From Aequorivita aquimaris (GTDB lineage: Bacteria; Bacteroidota; Bacteroidia; Flavobacteriales; Flavobacteriaceae): DNA of 64,000 nt. The notes beneath the pieces are model-generated. The model was not told where the DNA came from, searched no databases, and saw nothing but the letters and a program-made list of their open reading frames with translations. A program made the translations under genes and the position numbers. Shown piece after piece: positions 17,894-26,979 of this stretch (the first letter of the stretch is position 1; each line of letters begins with the position of its first letter). The stretch lies in assembly GCF_001573155.1 (NCBI RefSeq), contig NZ_JRWG01000002.1, forward strand, positions 186,001-250,000. The letters run 5' to 3'.

Positions 17894-18910
17894 ATGAAGA
17901 TTATAGTCCCAATGGCCGGAAGAGGTTCACGTCTTCGCCCACATACACTTACAATCCCGAAACCCTTGATTCCCGTTGCGGGAAAACCCATCGTGCACCG
18001 TTTGGTGGAAGACATTGTTGGTGTGCTTAACGAAGATATTGACGAAATTGCCTTCATCCTCGGCGACCCCGCTTTTTTTGGCGATGAAGTGGTTGACAGC
18101 TTAAAAGCACTTGCCACAAGTTTGGGCGCCAAACCTACCATTTACCGCCAGCTCGACCCCAAAGGTACGGGCCACGCCATTATGTGCGCCAAAGATTCGC
18201 TTTCGGGCCCTGCGGTGATTGCTTACGCAGATACGTTGATACGTGCCGATTTTGATTTGGACAAAGATGCAGACGCTGTAATCTGGACCAAAAAAGTTGC
18301 AAATCCGGAAGCCTATGGGGTTGTAAATCTAAACGAAAAGAACGAAATAATCGAACTGGTTGAAAAGCCAAAAGAATATGTGAGCGACCAAGCCGTTATA
18401 GGTATTTATTATTTTAAGGATATTTCGCAATTGAAAAATGAACTGCAATATGTTTTGGACAACAACATCATCAACGGTGGCGAATACCAAATCAACGACG
18501 GAATCAAAAGAATGATGGCTTCCGGAAAAATTTTCAAAACCGGAACGGTTGATGAGTGGATGGACTGCGGCAACAAAGAAGTTACCGTGGAAACCAACCA
18601 GAAAATGTTGGGCTTCCTTTCCGAAGCAAATGAACCGCTTATCTCAGAGAATATTTCAAAAGAAAATTCAAAAATAATTGAACCTTGCTTTATCGGCAAT
18701 GGCGTTGTCTTGAAAAACAGCACAATAGGTCCCTATGCTTCGCTCGGGGAGGGCACGGTAATTGAGGGCAGTACGGTAAAAAACAGCATTATTCAAACCA
18801 ATTCAACAATAAAGAATGCCAATTTGGACAACGCAATGATTGGCAATTACGCTACTTTTGATGGCAAGTTTACCAGTGTGAGTATTGGAGATTATTCTGA
18901 ATTAAAATAA
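17894..18910 (+). CDS. Sugar-phosphate nucleotidyltransferase with C-terminal left-handed beta-helix
   Basis: 338 residues. The N-terminal 230 form a nucleotidyltransferase: MAGRGSRLRPHTLTIPKPLIPVAGKP is the NTP-binding signature (in parts), with the metal-binding AYADTL near 115 and GGEYQINDGI near 195. The C-terminus has hexapeptide-type repeats (SSTIGPYASLGEGTVIEGSTV-like) that fold as a left-handed helix. It makes an NDP-sugar, perhaps dTDP-glucose, UDP-glucose or GDP-mannose; the sequence alone does not settle which. It fits with the flippase in the same operon. Confidence 0.87.
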   Translation: MKIIVPMAGRGSRLRPHTLTIPKPLIPVAGKPIVHRLVEDIVGVLNEDIDEIAFILGDPAFFGDEVVDSLKALATSLGAKPTIYRQLDPKGTGHAIMCAKDSLSGPAVIAYADTLIRADFDLDKDADAVIWTKKVANPEAYGVVNLNEKNEIIELVEKPKEYVSDQAVIGIYYFKDISQLKNELQYVLDNNIINGGEYQINDGIKRMMASGKIFKTGTVDEWMDCGNKEVTVETNQKMLGFLSEANEPLISENISKENSKIIEPCFIGNGVVLKNSTIGPYASLGEGTVIEGSTVKNSIIQTNSTIKNANLDNAMIGNYATFDGKFTSVSIGDYSELK

Positions 18911-18939
18911 ATTTCCTGCGAAGACAGGAATCTCAAGAT

Positions 18940-20304
18940 TTGAAGCTAAAACTGATATACATCCTTCTACTTTTCTTTGGAATTCTTCTTCCGAAGCAAC
19001 TCTGTGCCCAAGAAACCGAAACTCCCGCAAGTGGCGAACCGGAGAATGTTACCGATGCGTTTCAGGAGAGCTTTTTTGAAGCGCTCAAACAAAAGGGCAT
19101 AGAAAACTATGAACTGGCCCTCGCCGCCCTGAACAAAGCCGAAAAAGCGGCAAAAACCGAAGAAAACAAAGCGGTGGTCTATTTTGAAATGGGCAAAAAC
19201 CACACCTATTTAAAACAATATGCCGAGGCCGAAGCAAACTTCAACAAAGTATTGAAAAGTCAGGGCGACCGCTTGGATGTTTTGGAACAATTTTACGAAC
19301 TCTATTACCAGCAAAAGGAATACGAAAAATCCATCCCGTTGGTGCAAAAATTAATTCCTTTTGATGAAGATTACAAGGAGGATCTGGCCAATCTATATAT
19401 ACTCACGCAGCAATACGACAAGGCTTTGGTGCAATTGGACGAACTTGACCAAATTTGGGGCGAGAGCGACATCCGCAATGCCCTGCGCGCCCAAATTTAC
19501 CGCGCTGCCGGCAATACGGAAGGCGCCATTGAAAACCTGGAACAAAAAATAGATAACAATCCTAAAAACGAGAAAGAATACTTAAACCTCATCTTTCTTT
19601 ACAGCGAACAGGGCAACAAGGAAAAAGCCTTCGAAGCCGCAAAAAATCTTCTGAAAAACAATCCAAAATCAGAATTGGTACATTTGGCGCTTTACAAATT
19701 TTATCTCGATGAGGGCAATGCTTCGGAAGCCATAAAATCCATGAAAATCGTTTTTAATTCGGAAGAAGTTGACAAAGAAACACAATACAAAGTGTTGGGT
19801 GATTTTATTCAGTTTGTTAATGAAAACCCAGAATACGAAACAGATTTAGCTGAAATCGTAAATCAATTTTCAATTGAAAATGGCCGTGTTTACGAAAAAC
19901 TCGGTGATTATTACGCAGCAAAAAACAGAAAGGAAGATGCGCTCAATGCCTATGAAAAAGGAATAGTCCAAGACCCAGACAATTACAATCTTTTGAAGAA
20001 TACACTTTTGTTCCAAATAGATTTCAAGAAATATGAGGCCGCTGCAAAATTGAGCTCCGAAGGTCTTGAAATCTTTCCAGCACAGGCACTTTTATATTTA
20101 TTGAACGGTGTGGCAAATAATGGGCTTCAAAAAAGTGAGGCTGCAATTGAAAGTCTTGAAATTGGTTTGGATTTTATATTGGAAGATCCAAAAATGGAAC
20201 GCGATTTTTACGAACAATTAAGCTTAGCACACCGAACCAAAGGCAATGCCCAAAAAGCCAAAATGTATGCTGACAAAGCCACAGCAATCATATTACCGAA
20301 TTAA
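18940..20304 (+). CDS. Exported TPR protein
   Basis: 454 residues. A TTG start opens a clear signal peptide (MKLKLIYILLLFFGILLPKQLCAQ); any later ATG would lose it. The rest is about ten TPR-like helix pairs (VYFEMGKNHTYLKQYAEAEANF, YYAAKNRKEDALNAYEKGI and others, in part). Its position between the sugar nucleotidyltransferase and a DUF4292 lipoprotein is a familiar flavobacterial order and suggests a periplasmic scaffold role in envelope building. No enzymatic residues seen. Confidence 0.85.
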   Translation: MKLKLIYILLLFFGILLPKQLCAQETETPASGEPENVTDAFQESFFEALKQKGIENYELALAALNKAEKAAKTEENKAVVYFEMGKNHTYLKQYAEAEANFNKVLKSQGDRLDVLEQFYELYYQQKEYEKSIPLVQKLIPFDEDYKEDLANLYILTQQYDKALVQLDELDQIWGESDIRNALRAQIYRAAGNTEGAIENLEQKIDNNPKNEKEYLNLIFLYSEQGNKEKAFEAAKNLLKNNPKSELVHLALYKFYLDEGNASEAIKSMKIVFNSEEVDKETQYKVLGDFIQFVNENPEYETDLAEIVNQFSIENGRVYEKLGDYYAAKNRKEDALNAYEKGIVQDPDNYNLLKNTLLFQIDFKKYEAAAKLSSEGLEIFPAQALLYLLNGVANNGLQKSEAAIESLEIGLDFILEDPKMERDFYEQLSLAHRTKGNAQKAKMYADKATAIILPN

Positions 20305-20310
20305 ACAGCT

Positions 20311-21075
20311 ATGAATTTGAAACCCTTATATATTTTGCTGCTATTGGTACTTGCATCCTGTGGCGGCACCAAGAAAATAACAACAATCGAAGATGCTTCC
20401 GCTAAGGAAGTTATTTCTGCCCATAAAGCAGTCGCGCCAGATTTTAAAACCTTGGCAGGCCGTGTGCAGTTGGTTTATGAAACCGATGAAAAACTACAGA
20501 GCATTACTGTGAGCCTTCGGATGGAAAAAGATAAAAACATTTGGATAAAAGCTTCGGTTTTGGGTATTACTATTGCAAAGGTTTTGATAACACCTACAAG
20601 CGTGAGTTACTATGAAACCGTTGGCAACACCTATTTTGAAGGTGATTTTGCATTGTTGGGTGAATGGATTGGTACCCCAATCAATTTTCAGCAAGCCCAG
20701 AATATGCTTTTGGGCCAATCTATTTTCACATTGAATCCTTCGGAATATAAAGCAGAAGTTTTTCAGAATAAATTCAAAATTCAGCCTAAGCAACAACCCC
20801 AAAATTTTATACATTCGTTGTTTTTAAATCCAGAAAATTTCAAAATTGCCTTGGAAACCCTATCGCAACCGAATGCTGACAGGTTATTGAGCATTCGTTA
20901 CGGTGAGTATCAAGAAATTGAAGGTCAATATTTTCCAACAACAATTTTAATAGACACTTCTGAAAAGGGTTCAAAAACGAAAATAGAAATGAATTTCAAA
21001 AAAATAGATTTGAATGCAAACGTGAGTTTTCCGTTTGAAATTCCACAAGGCTACGAAGAAATCCAACTTAACTAA
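20311..21075 (+). CDS. DUF4292 lipoprotein
   Basis: 254 residues. A lipoprotein signal with lipobox LASC (Cys 17) is followed by a DUF4292 domain: DFKTLAGRVQLVYETDEKLQSITVSLRM (in part), IWIKASVLGITIAKVLITP and the closing VSFPFEIPQGYEEI. The fold resembles LolA/LolB-like half-barrels that carry lipids, which would suit an outer-membrane assembly job; that is inference. The start lies six bases past the TPR stop, and its own stop is directly followed by the next ATG. Confidence 0.87.
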   Translation: MNLKPLYILLLLVLASCGGTKKITTIEDASAKEVISAHKAVAPDFKTLAGRVQLVYETDEKLQSITVSLRMEKDKNIWIKASVLGITIAKVLITPTSVSYYETVGNTYFEGDFALLGEWIGTPINFQQAQNMLLGQSIFTLNPSEYKAEVFQNKFKIQPKQQPQNFIHSLFLNPENFKIALETLSQPNADRLLSIRYGEYQEIEGQYFPTTILIDTSEKGSKTKIEMNFKKIDLNANVSFPFEIPQGYEEIQLN

Positions 21076-22365
21076 ATGAAGCACTTTCGCACATATCTTT
21101 TTTTATTGATCTCTTTAACGACGGTTTCTGTATCGGCCCAAATTGATAAACAAAAGGAGCTAGAGGAAAAACGGCAGGCTATTCTAGAGGAAATAAAACA
21201 AATAAACTCGCTTCTTTTCAAAACAAAAAAGGAGGAAAAGTCAGTGCTTTCGCAAGTTGAAGACCTCAACCAGCGCATTGCGGCCAGCGAAAACCTTATT
21301 CGTGTAACCAACCAGCAAGCAAATTTACTTACCCGAAACATCAATGACAATATTGAAAAGATAAGCACACTGCGCGAAGAGCTTAAGGTGATGAAGGCAG
21401 ATTATGCTGAAATGGTCAGAAAATCATACAAAAGCAAAAACCAGCAGAGCAGGATTATGTTTTTGTTGTCTTCACGGAACTTTCTGCAGGCGTACAAACG
21501 CGTTCAATATATGAAGCAATATGCCAAATTTAGAAAAAAACAAGGCGAGGGCATCAAGGCAAAAACCGAAGAACTTCAGAAATTAAATGCCGATTTGATT
21601 GAGCAGAAAAAGACCAAACAAAAATTGATTGCAGAAAACGAAGTGGCGAAATCACAATTAACTGAAGAGCGCAAGAACCAACAAGCATTGGTTGCAACTT
21701 TAAAAAAGGACGAAAGTAAGTTTGCATCACAAATAAGAACCAAGCAGAAGCAGGCAGACGAGATAGACCGCCAGATAGATGCGCTTATAAAAGCCGCGAT
21801 AGAAGAGGCAAATAGAATAGCCAGAGAAAAAGCTCTTGCCGAAGAAAAAGCTAAAGGGAATACAACTACATCTACCTCAACTAAAAATGTTAGAACCAAA
21901 CCGGCAAAAGCAGAGGAGTTTGCGCTAACTGCAGAAGAGAAAACCCTTGCCGCAAGCTTTACCAACAATAAAGGAAAACTTCCGTGGCCAGTTGAGAAAG
22001 GTATGGTTGTAAAGAGTTTTGGAACACATCAACACCCGCAGTTTCCGAACGTTACTACCAACAGCAGCGGTGTAGAGATTGCTACTGCAGATAATGAGCA
22101 GGTGCGCTCCATTTTTGAAGGTCAGGTTATGGCTATTCAAATAATAAAAGGAGCCAACAAAGTGGTTTTTATACAGCACGGTGATTATATTTCGGTTTAT
22201 AGTAACCTTGCTACCGTTTCTGTAAAAAAAGGCGATAAGGTTTCTACTAAACAGGCTATAGGTACTGTTGCCAAGAGTCATACTGAAGGAAGAACGGTCC
22301 TGAAATTCTATATTTATCAAAACAAAACAAAAATAAATCCTGCAGATTGGATTTATAGGATGTAA
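21076..22365 (+). CDS. EnvC-like murein hydrolase activator with degenerate LytM domain
   Basis: 429 residues: signal peptide (to about 22, SVSAQ), a long coiled coil (about 25-250, rich in Lys/Glu/Gln), an Ala/Thr-rich linker, and a C-terminal M23/LytM fold (about 305-429). The zinc ligands are mostly gone: the usual HxGxD is SSGVEI and the usual HxH is LKFYI, while QHGDY remains. Such a site cannot bind zinc normally, as in EnvC, which activates amidases at division instead of cutting peptidoglycan itself. Last gene of the flippase operon. Confidence 0.88.
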   Translation: MKHFRTYLFLLISLTTVSVSAQIDKQKELEEKRQAILEEIKQINSLLFKTKKEEKSVLSQVEDLNQRIAASENLIRVTNQQANLLTRNINDNIEKISTLREELKVMKADYAEMVRKSYKSKNQQSRIMFLLSSRNFLQAYKRVQYMKQYAKFRKKQGEGIKAKTEELQKLNADLIEQKKTKQKLIAENEVAKSQLTEERKNQQALVATLKKDESKFASQIRTKQKQADEIDRQIDALIKAAIEEANRIAREKALAEEKAKGNTTTSTSTKNVRTKPAKAEEFALTAEEKTLAASFTNNKGKLPWPVEKGMVVKSFGTHQHPQFPNVTTNSSGVEIATADNEQVRSIFEGQVMAIQIIKGANKVVFIQHGDYISVYSNLATVSVKKGDKVSTKQAIGTVAKSHTEGRTVLKFYIYQNKTKINPADWIYRM

Positions 22366-22395
22366 AAAAAGGGAGCCAAGCAGCTCCCTTTTTTA
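22364..22395. terminator. Two-way terminator between the EnvC-like gene and the subtilase
   Basis: GGGAGC at 22371-22376 and GCTCCC at 22383-22388 form a stem flanked by seven A on the left and six T on the right, so it can work for both convergent genes. Confidence 0.88.
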
Positions 22396-22414
22396 AAATC
22401 AATTTTTCCTAAGA

Positions 22415-25138
22415 TTATTGAACAACCAGTTTTTTAGTTGTTGTACTTTCCCCAGCCTTAATGGTTATAAAATAGATTCCTGAGCTGTAGTTAGAAACAT
22501 TCAAGCTAGTACTTGATGCATTATCTACATTAGTTTTTCTTTCTAAAACTTGACCTAAGCTATTTACAATTGTTACATCAAAATTGCTGAAGGTTTTATC
22601 TGAAATGCTAATGAATACTTCGCTTGTTGCCGGGTTAGGATAGAGAGCAACAGCATTTTCCATACTATTTTCAGAAACACCTAACTGGCAATCCAAAATT
22701 CCTCCCGCATAAAATTTAGCACGGGTTCTTTCACCTTCCCATCCTTCAGAATCATTTTTGGCACTTATAGCGTACCACATTTCATCATCTGGGTTGGTAA
22801 TAGGTATGGTAATGGAGTTTGTATTTGTAGTACCAACTACTTCCATATATTTTTCTCCTAATAGATAAAAATCGTACGATTCCGCACCATCAACAGCTAT
22901 CCATTCAAAGGTTGCTGAAGATGGACAAACCTCTACAATATTATAGCTATTGGTAGTTCTGGCTATGTTGAATGTTTCGTCGCTAACATCTTGAAAAGCA
23001 CCACTCGTAACTCTAATTAGTGCGTTTCCGGTTATTTCGTTGGCAGTAGTCCAATTGTAGAAATGAGTATCATTTGGCACTGTTGCTATATTGGTCCAGC
23101 TGCTACCATTATCGGTAGAATATTCCAATACAAAATCTTCAGTAGTATTAACTTCGTCCCAATGGATTGTTTCAGCAACAAAAGGCTGAAAATGTTCGCC
23201 TCCATTAGGATATGTCATTACAACATTTTCTGAAATCAGTTCATAAACAACAAAATATTCTTGAGGACCAAAAGGCACGTTAAAACCTGTAATATCAATA
23301 TCATAATTACCAGCGGCTGGCGCATTGATTAAAACTTGCTCTACATTGTTTAAATGGTCAGGACCAGTTGTTGCAGGATTATCCAATGTTACTGGGTTTG
23401 GGGTTGGGTCGAGTATCCAAGGCTCCAAAACATTATTGGAAGGATCTGTTACCAATAAATCCAAATCATTAACCAATGCTGGGTCAGCTCCAGGTGATGC
23501 GGCGGGATCGCTCCAATAAACCATAAAGCGTACCTGGGTAGTACCAGCAGGCACGTTAATAGTATGGTTATTGGTATTTCCTTGGCTAACCTGATCAGAA
23601 AGGTAACGCCCGTCTTCAATCAATTTTACAGCTTGCAAGGCATTTACAATTCCCCAACCAAATTTATAATCGGGTCCAATATTTCCCGCTTCGTTAGCCG
23701 TATTAAGCAAAGTTGCCTTTATTAAGGCTGAAGGTGGAAAATCGCCACCATTTATGTTTCCGTAGGCTTGATAAAGTTGTGCAGAAATACCCGCAATACC
23801 AGGTGCAGCACCAGAAGTACCTCCAAATGTTTGGTACGTATTATTTTCGTTTGTGGAGATTTGGTTTTGACCGTTGGCTGCAATATCTGGTTTAATTCTT
23901 CCATCATGTGCTGGACCACGGCTACTAGAATTTACTAATGAGCCATCATAAAATACATTTGCAGTTGCTATTACATTCTTGCCTTGCTTATGGCCACCGG
24001 TAATATTTCCCCACTGATTACCAGCTCCATAACCGCAATTATTATTGTTTGAATTTCCTGCGGAAAAAACATGTAATAATGTGGGAATATCAAGTGTTTG
24101 TTGATCTACCGTCTCTGTTATACTGGTATATCCTGCATTACAGCCGTTACTATATGATGAGTTTGTGATTTGAACACTTCCATCGTTGATCAAAGTTAAT
24201 GTAGGAGTATCCAAAAAGTCACTTACATAATTTACTACATAAACATCGGTCCCAGCTGCCATACCGCGGTATTGTGGCACCAAGTTACCGGCTCCTGCCA
24301 TAATTCCACCCACGCCATCACCATGTGATTGATTTGAAACAGCTGTAAGGTTTGTTAATCTTCCTTGGAAATCTATATGTGGGCCAACACGTCCATCATC
24401 GCGTACCATTACGCCAATACCTTCTCCGGTGTAATTTCTTCCTGCTCCCGTTTGTGTATCCAAATTATTTGCTCTGTGAAGACTTCTTCCCTTTGTATCA
24501 TCCTTTACGGCTGGAGCAACCACAAGATCAACCCACTTAACAAAAGATAAATTTGAAATTGTCTCCAAACAATTATTTGGAATCGACAAATCTAGGGTTT
24601 GGTATTCTTTATGATCTTCCTTAACAATTATCTGTTGTTGTGCTAATTGGTTGATTACATAGTTATTGCTCACGTTTTTGTGATATTGAAGAGTTACCAA
24701 AATATTGTCACCATCCATAGCCCAATGCTCATAAGGTGGATTTTTTAATTGATAAGAAAGTTTTGCCTTTCCATCAACAGGAACAATTGTACGCACCCCA
24801 TTAGCTCTTAAAAATGAAATTGAAGTATTTTCAGGAAAATAAAAAAGATATGTTTTGTGCGGAATATACTCCAAAAGCTCCAAATTGTTTTGTTCAAACA
24901 GATCTTGAACGTTCTGCGTTGGCGTTTCATAGAATTGAACCCAGCCCACATAACCGTTGTTAAGCCTTGCAGATTCTGGCATTTGGCTCCATTGAAAGCT
25001 CGTAATGTTTTCAGGCATTACAATGGTTTCGCCCTGAAACTTGATGTCAGTTGAATTTTGAGCAAAGGACATTGAAAATACAAGTGTCAACGCCAAAAAA
25101 CAGATACTTTGAAAAGAAAAAATTGTAGTTTTTTTCAT
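22415..25138 (-). CDS. Secreted subtilisin-like serine protease (S8) with T9SS sorting domain
   Basis: 907 residues: signal peptide (1-27), propeptide-like region (to about 215), S8 catalytic domain with the triad Asp in VMVRDDGRV, His in SHGDGVGG and Ser in GGTSGAAPG, then a jelly-roll/P-like domain, a YPNGGE domain (about 650-730), an FN3-like domain (about 735-815) and a type A T9SS tail (ALYPNPATSEVFIS ... KKLVVQ). It is an extracellular protease that probably degrades proteins for nutrition. An upstream -7 box is at 25213-25220. Confidence 0.92.
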   Translation of the reverse strand: MKKTTIFSFQSICFLALTLVFSMSFAQNSTDIKFQGETIVMPENITSFQWSQMPESARLNNGYVGWVQFYETPTQNVQDLFEQNNLELLEYIPHKTYLFYFPENTSISFLRANGVRTIVPVDGKAKLSYQLKNPPYEHWAMDGDNILVTLQYHKNVSNNYVINQLAQQQIIVKEDHKEYQTLDLSIPNNCLETISNLSFVKWVDLVVAPAVKDDTKGRSLHRANNLDTQTGAGRNYTGEGIGVMVRDDGRVGPHIDFQGRLTNLTAVSNQSHGDGVGGIMAGAGNLVPQYRGMAAGTDVYVVNYVSDFLDTPTLTLINDGSVQITNSSYSNGCNAGYTSITETVDQQTLDIPTLLHVFSAGNSNNNNCGYGAGNQWGNITGGHKQGKNVIATANVFYDGSLVNSSSRGPAHDGRIKPDIAANGQNQISTNENNTYQTFGGTSGAAPGIAGISAQLYQAYGNINGGDFPPSALIKATLLNTANEAGNIGPDYKFGWGIVNALQAVKLIEDGRYLSDQVSQGNTNNHTINVPAGTTQVRFMVYWSDPAASPGADPALVNDLDLLVTDPSNNVLEPWILDPTPNPVTLDNPATTGPDHLNNVEQVLINAPAAGNYDIDITGFNVPFGPQEYFVVYELISENVVMTYPNGGEHFQPFVAETIHWDEVNTTEDFVLEYSTDNGSSWTNIATVPNDTHFYNWTTANEITGNALIRVTSGAFQDVSDETFNIARTTNSYNIVEVCPSSATFEWIAVDGAESYDFYLLGEKYMEVVGTTNTNSITIPITNPDDEMWYAISAKNDSEGWEGERTRAKFYAGGILDCQLGVSENSMENAVALYPNPATSEVFISISDKTFSNFDVTIVNSLGQVLERKTNVDNASSTSLNVSNYSSGIYFITIKAGESTTTKKLVVQ

Positions 25139-25212
25139 AATTGCTATGGATTTGATAATAGATTTAAAAAAATCCTTTTATGAAATTAACAGAAAATTTC
25201 ATGAAAGGATTC

Positions 25213-25220
25213 CAAATATA
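25213..25220 (-). promoter_or_regulatory. -7 promoter box for the subtilase
   Basis: TATATTTG on the minus strand, 74 bases before the ATG. The leader contains AAATTTCATGAAAGG/CCTTTCATGAAATTT-like inverted sequences (25165-25210), which may fold. Confidence 0.5.
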
Positions 25221-25332
25221 TTTAATACCAGCATTAAAGCAATCATGATTTTGGGAAAATATTTCATTTTAACATAAAACCATCCCCTCAGAAGGCTAAC
25301 GGAATCAATAGTTTATGAAAATAGTATGAAAG

Positions 25333-25842
25333 TTATTGAAATAAAGCCTTTAGCTCTGTAGCATCTTTGGGCTTCATTTTTCCAGCAAGTACAAGGCTCA
25401 ATTGTTTACGGCGAAGAGCCGCCTCAAAACGTTTTTTCTCCAGTTCGGTCTCTGGGACAATTTCGGGAACACGTACTGGATTGCCCATTTCATCCACAGC
25501 CACAAATGTATATATTGCTTCGTTTGAAAGGCTTCTTTCACCACTTTCACGATCTTCAATAAAAACGTCCATGTAAACCTCCATGGAACTACTAAAGGCC
25601 CTGGAAACTTTTGCTTCCACTGTTACAACGCTCCCCAAAGGTATCATTTTGTTGAACGCTACATGGTTTACTGAAGCCGTAACTACAATTCTACGACTAT
25701 GGCGACGAGCAGCTATACTGGCCGCACGATCCATTCTTGCCAATAGTTCGCCTCCAAACATATTTCCTATTGGATTGGTCTCGCTGGGCAAAACCATATC
25801 TGTATAAACAGTCAAAGATTGTTGCGGTGTTTTAGATTGCAT
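25333..25842 (-). CDS. Acyl-CoA thioesterase (YciA/BFIT hotdog type)
   Basis: 169 residues with the acyl-CoA hydrolase hotdog pattern: NPIGNMFGGELLARMDRAASIAARRHS, where Asn and Asp fall at the usual catalytic site, then VTASVNHVAFNKMIPLGSVV (both in part). It hydrolyses acyl-CoA in the cytoplasm; the chain-length preference is unknown. The start is the ATG ending at 25842; a TTG at 25860 lies inside the -7 box and cannot be in the transcript. Confidence 0.9.
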   Translation of the reverse strand: MQSKTPQQSLTVYTDMVLPSETNPIGNMFGGELLARMDRAASIAARRHSRRIVVTASVNHVAFNKMIPLGSVVTVEAKVSRAFSSSMEVYMDVFIEDRESGERSLSNEAIYTFVAVDEMGNPVRVPEIVPETELEKKRFEAALRRKQLSLVLAGKMKPKDATELKALFQ

Positions 25843-25857
25843 CTGTGAAAATTTTTG

Positions 25858-25865
25858 CAAAGATA
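25858..25865 (-). promoter_or_regulatory. -7 promoter box for the thioesterase
   Basis: TATCTTTG on the minus strand, 15 bases before the chosen ATG. Its position rules out the longer TTG start. Confidence 0.6.
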
Positions 25866-25928
25866 CCTAAGTTCGGAATATAGAGAAGTGAAAAATGAAG
25901 AAAGAAAAAACAGGACAATAAAGAGATT

Positions 25929-26867
25929 TTACTGAATCTCTTGAATCAAAAGCCAAGCATCGGCATTTTCAGATCTCTGAATTTCATAAAGTTTTCGTTG
26001 TGCTTCCAACTTGTCATCAAAGCTCGCATAGAGAACTTGATGCAGCCCATAGCGATTAACCTCCATTTTTAAAGGAGAATAGCCTTTTTCACGCAGTTGT
26101 GAGACCTTCTTTTCAGCATTTGCTTCCATACGGTACGCCCCGGCAACAATATGGTACAATCCCGTATGTTTTGGAACTTGCAGGCTAAGCACCGGCAGTG
26201 GATTTTCAATTACAAAAGTTGCTTCCTGTATTTGGTTTTCAACAAGACTATTGGCCTTTTCCCTTTCCGCATAGTTAAATTTTTGAACCTGACTTTCATA
26301 AAGCTTCAAACTCCCGAAACCTATTGCTGATAGTGCAATGACCGCAATTGCCGCATATTTAAGGTAGGGTTTAGCCTTCCTTCTTTCAGGCGTAAAATGT
26401 ATGGGCGTCTTTTCTTCTATAGCTTCAACAGTTTCTCTGTATGCCTCGCGGCTTATTTTTTGTGAAACAAAAGAAGATAGACCAAAAGCCGAAGTACTGA
26501 AATTCTGTTGCTGTAACGGTTCAAACTGAAGTGATTTTTCTTCGTTAAACGAAAACTCACCTATATTTTTGAAAGAAATTGTTTTTCCCTCCGAAAGTTC
26601 TCTTGAGATTTGAGCCGTGAAACTTCTTATTTGCTGCAATGCCGTTTCATAACTGCATTTTTCTGCCGAAGCCACATAGTTTGCAAACAAACCATCGTTG
26701 GCCTGTAACTGTTTGTTGAAGGAAACAATTTTAGAGGGTGGATGAAAGGTGTTGGAAGTATCGTCAATATGCGCAGATTTGTATCGCGTCAAAAACGCCC
26801 CAAAACCAGGAATAATCACACATTCGTATCGGTAGAGCAGGTCGGCTATGTAGGTTGTAAGTTGCAT
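25929..26867 (-). CDS. HU-like/CCDC81 and SPOR domain membrane protein
   Basis: 312 residues. The N-terminal 100 (MQLTTYIADLLYRYECVIIPGFGAFL, in part) resemble the HU-CCDC81 bacterial domain. A single membrane helix follows near 178-197 (YAAIAVIALSAIGFGSLKLY), then a periplasmic linker and a C-terminal SPOR domain (about 235-312, GLYHIVAGAYRMEANAEKKV...). SPOR domains bind denuded peptidoglycan at division sites, so it probably links a cytoplasmic DNA-binding-like domain to the wall; the DNA binding is inference. The ATG at 26867 is five bases after a -7 box. Confidence 0.87.
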   Translation of the reverse strand: MQLTTYIADLLYRYECVIIPGFGAFLTRYKSAHIDDTSNTFHPPSKIVSFNKQLQANDGLFANYVASAEKCSYETALQQIRSFTAQISRELSEGKTISFKNIGEFSFNEEKSLQFEPLQQQNFSTSAFGLSSFVSQKISREAYRETVEAIEEKTPIHFTPERRKAKPYLKYAAIAVIALSAIGFGSLKLYESQVQKFNYAEREKANSLVENQIQEATFVIENPLPVLSLQVPKHTGLYHIVAGAYRMEANAEKKVSQLREKGYSPLKMEVNRYGLHQVLYASFDDKLEAQRKLYEIQRSENADAWLLIQEIQ

Positions 26868-26872
26868 ATTAA

Positions 26873-26880
26873 CAAAATTA
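26873..26880 (-). promoter_or_regulatory. -7 box directly before the SPOR gene
   Basis: TAATTTTG on the minus strand, followed by TTAAT and the ATG. The message is predicted to be leaderless or nearly so. Confidence 0.55.
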
Positions 26881-26979
26881 GCGTTTTTTGGAGGCAATCC
26901 AATTTTTGTTTTGGTAATTTATCAACAACTCAAAATTTTCGTATTTTTAGAAACTCCCCCGATTGTAATTCTCAAAAAT

